Shown: piece by piece, positions 59,523 to 64,000 of the stretch
Layout of the letters: each line of letters opens with the position of its first letter
How positions within the stretch are numbered: the stretch's first letter is position 1
DNA from: Amycolatopsis balhimycina FH 1894
GTDB taxonomy: Bacteria; Actinomycetota; Actinomycetes; Mycobacteriales; Pseudonocardiaceae
DNA: 64,000 nt
Reading direction: 5' to 3'
Assembly: GCF_000384295.1 (NCBI RefSeq)
Contig: NZ_KB913037.1
Coordinates: 9,437,508 to 9,501,507, forward strand
Notes under the pieces: generated by a model
Told to the model about the DNA's origin: nothing
Databases searched by the model: none
The model's input: the letters and a program-made list of their open reading frames with translations, nothing else
Made by a program: the position numbers and the translations under genes

Positions 59523-60923
59523 ATGGCGAACATCCCCGACGCCGCCGTGCCGGACCCCGGCACGATCGCGGGCCGGCTCGACCAGCTGCCCATCACGCGC
59601 ACGCACCGCCGGGCCACCGTCGCCGTCGGGCTCGGCCTGTTCTTCGACTTCTACGAGATCTTCCTGACCGGCGTGCTCAGCTCCGTGCTCGTCGAGGAGT
59701 TCAAGCTGACCAAGGCGGACCTGCCGCCGCTGCTGGCGTCGACGTTCGTCGGCATGTTCTTCGGCGCCCTGCTGCTCGGCCGCCTCGCCGACCGGTTCGG
59801 CCGCCGCGGCGCCTTCCTGCTCAACCTCGGCATCTACTCGCTCTTCTCGCTGCTCGGCGCGTTCAGCGGCAGCGCGCTGATGCTGCTGGCGACGCGGTTC
59901 TTCGCGGGCATCGGCCTCGGCGCGGAGCCGCCGCTGGCCGACACCTACCTCACCGACCTGCTCCCGGCCCGCAACCGCGGCCGGTTCATCGCCTGGGCGT
60001 ACACGCTCGCCTTCTGCGGCTTCCCGGTCGTCGGCTTCCTCGCCCGCGGGCTCACCGAGCACGAGATCTTCGGCATCGCGGGCTGGCGCTGGCTGTTCGT
60101 GATCGGCGCGCTGGGCGCCGGCGCGGTGTTCCTGCTCCGGCGCGGACTGCCCGAGTCGCCGCGGTGGCTGGAGTCCGTCGGCCGCACAGAAGAGGCCGAG
60201 CACCTGGTGACCGGTCTGGAAGCCGAGGCTCGGGGCGGCGTCAACAAGAACCTTGCCCCGCCGCGCGGCACCACCCGCAAGCGCGCCGCGGCGCCGGTGC
60301 GCGAACTGTTCGGTCGAGGAGTGCGCCGCCGCACCTGGATGATGGTCGTCTTCCACGTCCTGCAGACTCTCGGCTACTACGGCTTCGGCACGCTGGTGCC
60401 GCTCGTGCTGGCGGCCAAGGGCTACGCCGTTTCGCAGTCGCTGCTGTTCGCCGCCCTGACCTACCTCGGCTACCCGGTCGGCTCGGCCCTGTCGTTGCCG
60501 ATCGTGGAACGCGTCGAGCGCAAGTACCTGGTGGTCGGCTCGGTGCTGGCGATGGCGGTGTTCGGCATCGCGTTCGGCTACGCGGGCTCGATGGCGCTGA
60601 TCCTCGTCTTCGGTTTCCTCTACACGGTGACCAGCAACCTGTTCTCGAACGCCTTCCACATCTACCAGGCCGAGATCTTCCCGACGGCGCTGCGTTCGAC
60701 GGCCTCGAGCGGCACCTACTCGCTGTCGCGGCTGGCCAGCGGCGCGATGCCGTTCGTGCTGGTGCCGCTGCTGAACTCCCACGGCCCGGCCGCGCTGTTC
60801 CTGGTCGTGGCGGGGGCGCTGGTGGTGGTCGCGGCGGACATCGCGGTGCTCGGCCCGCGCACCACCGGCCGCCGCCTGGAGAGCGTCAACGACGAGGTTC
60901 CGACCGCGCAGCCACTCCGGTGA
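59523..60923 (+). CDS. MFS transporter (metabolite:H+ symporter type)
   Basis: A 466-residue membrane protein with twelve segments. GRLADRFGRRGAFLLNLGIY is the conserved MFS loop between segments 2 and 3, and PESPRWLESVGRTEEAEHLV is the signature at the end of the first half seen in sugar/aromatic-acid:proton symporters. DFYEIFLTGVLSSVL in segment 1 fits this group. AAGGAGACG precedes the ATG. It stands alone; the substrate is unknown. Confidence 0.87.
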   Translation: MANIPDAAVPDPGTIAGRLDQLPITRTHRRATVAVGLGLFFDFYEIFLTGVLSSVLVEEFKLTKADLPPLLASTFVGMFFGALLLGRLADRFGRRGAFLLNLGIYSLFSLLGAFSGSALMLLATRFFAGIGLGAEPPLADTYLTDLLPARNRGRFIAWAYTLAFCGFPVVGFLARGLTEHEIFGIAGWRWLFVIGALGAGAVFLLRRGLPESPRWLESVGRTEEAEHLVTGLEAEARGGVNKNLAPPRGTTRKRAAAPVRELFGRGVRRRTWMMVVFHVLQTLGYYGFGTLVPLVLAAKGYAVSQSLLFAALTYLGYPVGSALSLPIVERVERKYLVVGSVLAMAVFGIAFGYAGSMALILVFGFLYTVTSNLFSNAFHIYQAEIFPTALRSTASSGTYSLSRLASGAMPFVLVPLLNSHGPAALFLVVAGALVVVAADIAVLGPRTTGRRLESVNDEVPTAQPLR

Positions 60924-61438
60924 TCGGCGGCGGACCGCCGCAGCGTCAGAGGGTCGCGTGTTTCCGCACCAGCAGCCCGTTCCGCAGCCTGGTCAGCGCG
61001 CGGTGCTCGGCGACGCGGACGGCGCCGGCACTGCTGAGGCCACCCGCGGTGGCCGTCTCTTCGGCGGAAGGCCGCATTCTGCCTCTCACCGAGGTCGCCG
61101 ATTCATCGGGCACGTGAACGATGACCGGAATGGTGTGGTCTCCGCGCCGCCGGACGTCGGATCCTGGCCGGGGAAGAGTCCAGGGCGACCGGGGCACCGG
61201 GCCGAACGTGTCCTGTGTGGATGGTCAGCCGGTCGGGTGGCTCCGGAACCGGCTCCGCGTGCGCGGGGATGACCCGGCGTTCTCGCCGGTCGGCATCGGC
61301 GAGACGGAGTCAGCCCCGCGTGCGCGGGACGGCACTTGCCGATGTGAATTCACCGGCTGGACAAGTTTTCCTGGTTCACTTCGCTGCGGCAGTTCTCGAA
61401 AGCGATCCTGCACACCGACCGGCCGCGAAGGAGAATCG
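60924..61438. other. Intergenic region containing a CRISPR-like trace
   Basis: About 515 bases between the MFS gene and the end of the vanA-like gene. Apart from the repeat pair at 61,251-61,333 I find no gene or clear terminator. Confidence 0.5.
61251..61333. CRISPR. Degenerate two-repeat CRISPR-like trace (type I-E style)
   Basis: CTCCGCGTGCGCGGGGATGA (from 61253) and CCCCGCGTGCGCGGG (from 61314) share CCGCGTGCGCGGG. The matching bases are exactly 61 bp apart, which is the repeat-plus-spacer length of type I-E arrays, and the text resembles actinobacterial I-E repeats. The second copy is degraded at its 3' end. No cas genes are in the window, and no third repeat is found 61 bp to either side. 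Confidence 0.35.
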
Positions 61439-62470
61439 TTACCTCGCGGCCAGTGCCAGCGACACCCACCGGTCGATCATCTCGCCGAACGGCAGGCCGG
61501 CGGCCTTCATCATCCGCGGGTACCGGCTGTAAGAGGTCAGGCCGGGCAGGGTGTTGACCTCGTTGAGCACCACGCTACCGTCCTCCTTGAGGAACAGGTC
61601 CACTCGGGCCAGCCCCCGGCAGCCGAGGATGCGGTAGATGGCCTTGGCGGTCTTCTGGACGAGTTCGCGTGACTCGGCCGAGATGTCCGCGGGGCAGATG
61701 AACGAGGAGTTCTCGGATCCGGTTTCGGGCGCGGCCTCCTGGTGGATCCGGAAGAAGCCGTGGGTCAGCGCGACCCGGTCCGGCTCACCGGCGAACAGGT
61801 CTCCGTCGTTGCCCATGATGGAGCAGCCGATCTCGCTGCCGACGACCGCCTCTTCGATCAATGCCTTCGAGTCGTACTTCCACGCGGTTTCCAGCGCGCT
61901 CCACAGTTCTTCCTTGCTGGACACCTTGCTGACGCCGAAGGACGAACCCGAACGGGCCGGCTTCACGAAGACGGGGTAGTGGAGCTCGTCAGGATCGACG
62001 TTCACGTCTGGTGTAACGATCTGGAAGGCCGGCGTGGCGATTCCCGCGCTGCTGACGACCCGGTAGGTGAGGGACTTGTCGATGCAGAGGGCGGAGCTCG
62101 GGATGTCGCAGCCCACGTAGGGGATGCCGGCGAGTTCGAACAGGCCCTGGATCGCGCCGTCCTCGCCGAGTTTTCCGTGCAGCACGGGTAGTATGACGTC
62201 CAGCCTGACGGTGTCGTACTTGCCGTCCTCCAGCACGACCAGTCCGTGGATGCCGCGGTCCGGTGACAGCATGGCCGGGCGGCTGTTGCTCTCCCAGTCC
62301 TCGTCGGGGCCGTCGCAGACCTTCCATTCACCGTTCTCCGCGATCCCGATGTAGAACGGCTCGTACTTCTCCAGATCGACGCTCGCTGCGACTTCGCGCG
62401 CGGACTTCAGGGAGACGGGGTGTTCTTCGGAAACGCCGCCGAAAATGATGCCGAGCTTCAATCTGGCCAT
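61439..62470 (-). CDS. vanA: VanA-type D-alanine-D-lactate ligase
   Basis: A 343-residue ATP-grasp ligase, the same length as enterococcal VanA and similar throughout: IIFGGVSEEHPVSLKSA, YPVFVKPARSGSSFGVSKV, FRIHQEAAPETGSEN, GCRGLARVDLFLKEDG and NEVNTLPGLTSYSRYPRMM. His243 corresponds to VanA His244, the residue that favours D-lactate over D-alanine; Ddl enzymes have Tyr-Lys-Phe in this loop. It would make D-Ala-D-Lac for vancomycin-resistant peptidoglycan. VanH and VanX genes, normally adjacent, are not present on either side in this window, so substrate supply and removal of D-Ala-D-Ala must come from elsewhere. It probably gives self-protection to a glycopeptide producer. Confidence 0.92.
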   Translation of the reverse strand: MARLKLGIIFGGVSEEHPVSLKSAREVAASVDLEKYEPFYIGIAENGEWKVCDGPDEDWESNSRPAMLSPDRGIHGLVVLEDGKYDTVRLDVILPVLHGKLGEDGAIQGLFELAGIPYVGCDIPSSALCIDKSLTYRVVSSAGIATPAFQIVTPDVNVDPDELHYPVFVKPARSGSSFGVSKVSSKEELWSALETAWKYDSKALIEEAVVGSEIGCSIMGNDGDLFAGEPDRVALTHGFFRIHQEAAPETGSENSSFICPADISAESRELVQKTAKAIYRILGCRGLARVDLFLKEDGSVVLNEVNTLPGLTSYSRYPRMMKAAGLPFGEMIDRWVSLALAAR

Positions 62471-63193
62471 ACTGATTCCCGCTTTCGCATTCCGGTCAAT
62501 TGATGGGAAAATCTTGAATTGTGGTGGATGCACGCGCCGCGTCGAGTCGGCTGAACAGTGGAGTGGTTCCCATGGCCGGGGCGGACGCCGACGCCGCCGA
62601 TCGGGTGCGGCGTGTCGGTCGTGCCTCGCTGTAGGCCATGCGTGGCAGTGTAAACAGCGCGGTGTCGCGGGTATGCACGCGGGGTTCGAGATGTCAACAG
62701 CCGACTGTCGACCGTTACCGTACCGTACGTAGTCGTGTCAAGCGCCGGGTGAACCTGCCGCTCGCAGTGCTGTGTAGCCCTCTCCGTCCGCGTGGTGCGC
62801 CGCCGGAAGTGGGTCGAGGTGACGTGCGGGCCGCCGCTGCGGGACCGGGAGCCTGCCCGACGAGGATCCCCGTTGCGCCGGACATGCAACAGTTCGGTGT
62901 CACGGCGCTGCGGACGTGAAAGTGTGCGCACTCAGTGTAATTTGGTTTACGCCGCCCGGGGGTGTCGGGTGTCGAATTGGCTAATCCGATCGTCGCCGAT
63001 ATCACTGTCGGTGATTCATTTGGTGCGGCAAAGTCGTGGATGTCAACGGTTGTGACGCTGCGGTCGTGGCTGACCTTCGCGGTCCGCGGGGGCGAAAATA
63101 CGACAATTGTCAATGCCGTGAGGCGCGACGATCCCTTGTTATGCTGGAAACGTGCAGGTGGACGTCAGGTGACCTGCCGTCGGCGCTGGGCTC
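62471..63193. other. Mostly non-coding region upstream of vanA-like gene
   Basis: About 720 bases with lower coding signal than its surroundings; 62,930-63,150 is noticeably less GC-rich. It should contain the promoter of the vanA-like gene. I find no intact gene and no recognisable VanR site. Confidence 0.45.
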
Positions 63194-63343
63194 GTGGGTG
63201 GAAACGAAAGTACTTCTCGACGGATTGTCGCGATTGGCGTGGTTCGAGGCCTGCTCCGGCTCGGCGTGTTCGCTTTCCGCGACAGGCCGGGGCTGGTGGC
63301 GGAGCTGAATCGGCTGGTGCGCGGAGCCTGGCCGGCGGGTTAA
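63194..63343 (+). CDS. Possible small ORF (49 codons)
   Basis: GTG 63194 to TAA 63343 encodes a basic, partly amphipathic peptide whose C-terminal half reads FAFRDRPGLVAELNRLVRGA. The frame looks protein-like, but the ribosome binding site is weak and a neighbouring frame is also open. It could be a remnant of a larger gene. Confidence 0.25.
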   Translation: MGGNESTSRRIVAIGVVRGLLRLGVFAFRDRPGLVAELNRLVRGAWPAG

Positions 63344-63530
63344 TATCGGGCAACGGGGGTGGAATCATGGATAGTGCCGCAGGTCGCGGGTTCCATGCCG
63401 GGCGTCGCGCGGTCGTGGCGCGGTCGTCGCCGGCGGAACGTGGACACGGGGAAGCTGCAGGCGGCTGTCCGGAGCAGTCGGCTTCTTGCGATCGAGGAGC
63501 TTTGCCCGGTGCCGCGAGGGAGCTTCTCAC

Positions 63531-64000
63531 GTGACCGGATCCGGAAGGCGGGATCCAGCCACCAAGTCCGGCGAGTCCGGCCGCATGAAACGCTCTCCTG
63601 GTTCGGGTTCGAGCTCTCGTCAACCGGTGATGCGCGTGGCGATCAGCAGCCTGCGTGTTTCGGATTCGCCGCGTCTGGGCGGTGTGAACCAGGAGCATGT
63701 TCGCGGCCTGGCGGAGTCGGGCGCCCACCTGCCGCCCATCCTCGTGCACCGAGCCTCCATGCGGGTGATCGACGGTATGCACCGTCTCGGCGCCGCGCAG
63801 CTGCGGGGCGCCGAGACGATCGAGGTCCGTTACTTCGACGGCGGCGAGGACGAGGCGTTCGTGCTCGGCGTCCGGGAAAACATCGCGCATGGCTTGCCGC
63901 TCACCCTGGCCGATCGCCGGGCCGCCGCACGCAGAATCCTGCTCATCCACCCACACTGGTCGGATCGGGCCATCGCGGCCGAGGCCGGGTTGTCCCCGAA
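63531..64000 (+). CDS. StrR/Bbr-type ParB-fold pathway regulator (3' end outside window)
   Basis: The first 156 codons of a regulator with the ParB/Srx fold. After a basic, poorly structured leader of about 45 residues it reads ISSLRVSDSPRLGGVNQEHV, then LPPILVHRASMRVIDGMHRL, GAETIEVRYFDGGEDEAF, ENIAHGLPLTLADRRAAARR and SDRAIAAEAGLS, where the HTH begins at the edge. This is the N-terminal pattern of StrR-family activators that control streptomycin, aminocoumarin and glycopeptide (Bbr, Tei15) clusters. GTG 63531 follows GAGGGAG; ATG codons further in (63588, 63630) are alternatives. With the vanA-like gene next door it suggests a glycopeptide-type cluster to the right. Confidence 0.85.
   Translation, partial: MTGSGRRDPATKSGESGRMKRSPGSGSSSRQPVMRVAISSLRVSDSPRLGGVNQEHVRGLAESGAHLPPILVHRASMRVIDGMHRLGAAQLRGAETIEVRYFDGGEDEAFVLGVRENIAHGLPLTLADRRAAARRILLIHPHWSDRAIAAEAGLSP

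Noticed and set aside
62684..62713. Possible StrR-type box (GTTCGAGAT, 12 bases, CTGTCGACC)
   Set aside because: Only partly matches the StrR consensus and the spacer is one base too long; it also does not fit the balhimycin Bbr consensus as I recall it.

Overview
The window is GC-rich, actinobacterial chromosomal DNA: dense short-spaced operons, frequent GTG starts, SARP/AfsR-like regulators, ECF sigma factors and many secreted proteins. A VanA-type ligase next to a StrR-type regulator and a hairpin of the GTGAAGGCCACCTTGAGG kind suggest a Pseudonocardiales genome, most likely Amycolatopsis or a close relative. That genus is an inference; no marker gene is present. No rRNA, tRNA, insertion sequence or replication origin was recognised.

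Region 1 (1-12,010). A TetX-like FAD monooxygenase behind a tandem palindromic operator is followed by what looks like a small, unusual peptide biosynthetic cluster. A plus-strand operon encodes a TrpB-like PLP enzyme, an ATP-grasp ligase and an unknown protein. A convergent minus-strand operon encodes a stand-alone adenylation enzyme, a carrier protein, an ectoine-synthase-like cupin, a PltE-like acyl-CoA dehydrogenase, a transglutaminase-like protein, an MFS exporter and a second ATP-grasp ligase. A plausible reading is an amino acid built by the TrpB-like enzyme, peptide bonds made by the ligases, an aminoacyl unit dehydrogenated on the carrier protein and handed over by the transglutaminase-like protein, and ring closure (a cyclic amidine) by the EctC homologue. 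This is the best candidate for an undescribed system.

Region 2 (12,010-24,060). A Calx-beta secreted protein, an AfsR-like BTAD/NB-ARC/TPR regulator divergent from a secreted vWA protein, a frameshifted LuxR-family (LAL) ATPase pseudogene, a secreted two-repeat protein, a MarR-controlled operon for aromatic catabolism (FMN reductase, amidohydrolase/decarboxylase, intradiol dioxygenase), and small secreted proteins.

Region 3 (24,060-32,651). An MprF-like aminoacyl-phosphatidylglycerol synthase with a rhomboid-like N-terminus, a signalling set of two NarL-type kinases, a receiver-only protein and a NarL-type regulator, an ABC exporter, and a CPBP protease. This set looks like an envelope-stress module.

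Region 4 (32,652-47,150). Rearranged accessory DNA: an HxlR regulator with a TetR-like C-terminal tail beside an M20 peptidase remnant; a lower-GC island with two membrane proteins; a secreted protein divergent from a membrane-anchored SARP; a nucleotidyltransferase; an autoregulated hydrolase-TetR pair; LtrA; an ArsR-like regulator; an NlpC/P60-like protein with a six-repeat beta-propeller; and an S53 protease fragment abutting a truncated histidine kinase.

Region 5 (47,150-60,923). Two ECF sigma/membrane-protein pairs, two SAM methyltransferases, small membrane proteins, a secreted beta-propeller, an XRE regulator, a DUF1963 protein, a GT-C glycosyltransferase-like protein and an MFS transporter.

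Region 6 (60,924-64,000). A degenerate two-repeat CRISPR-like trace with a 61-bp period, a lone vanA-type D-Ala-D-Lac ligase, about 1 kb of mostly non-coding DNA, and the 5' part of a StrR/Bbr-type ParB-fold regulator. The last two suggest that a glycopeptide-type or related antibiotic cluster starts at the right edge.
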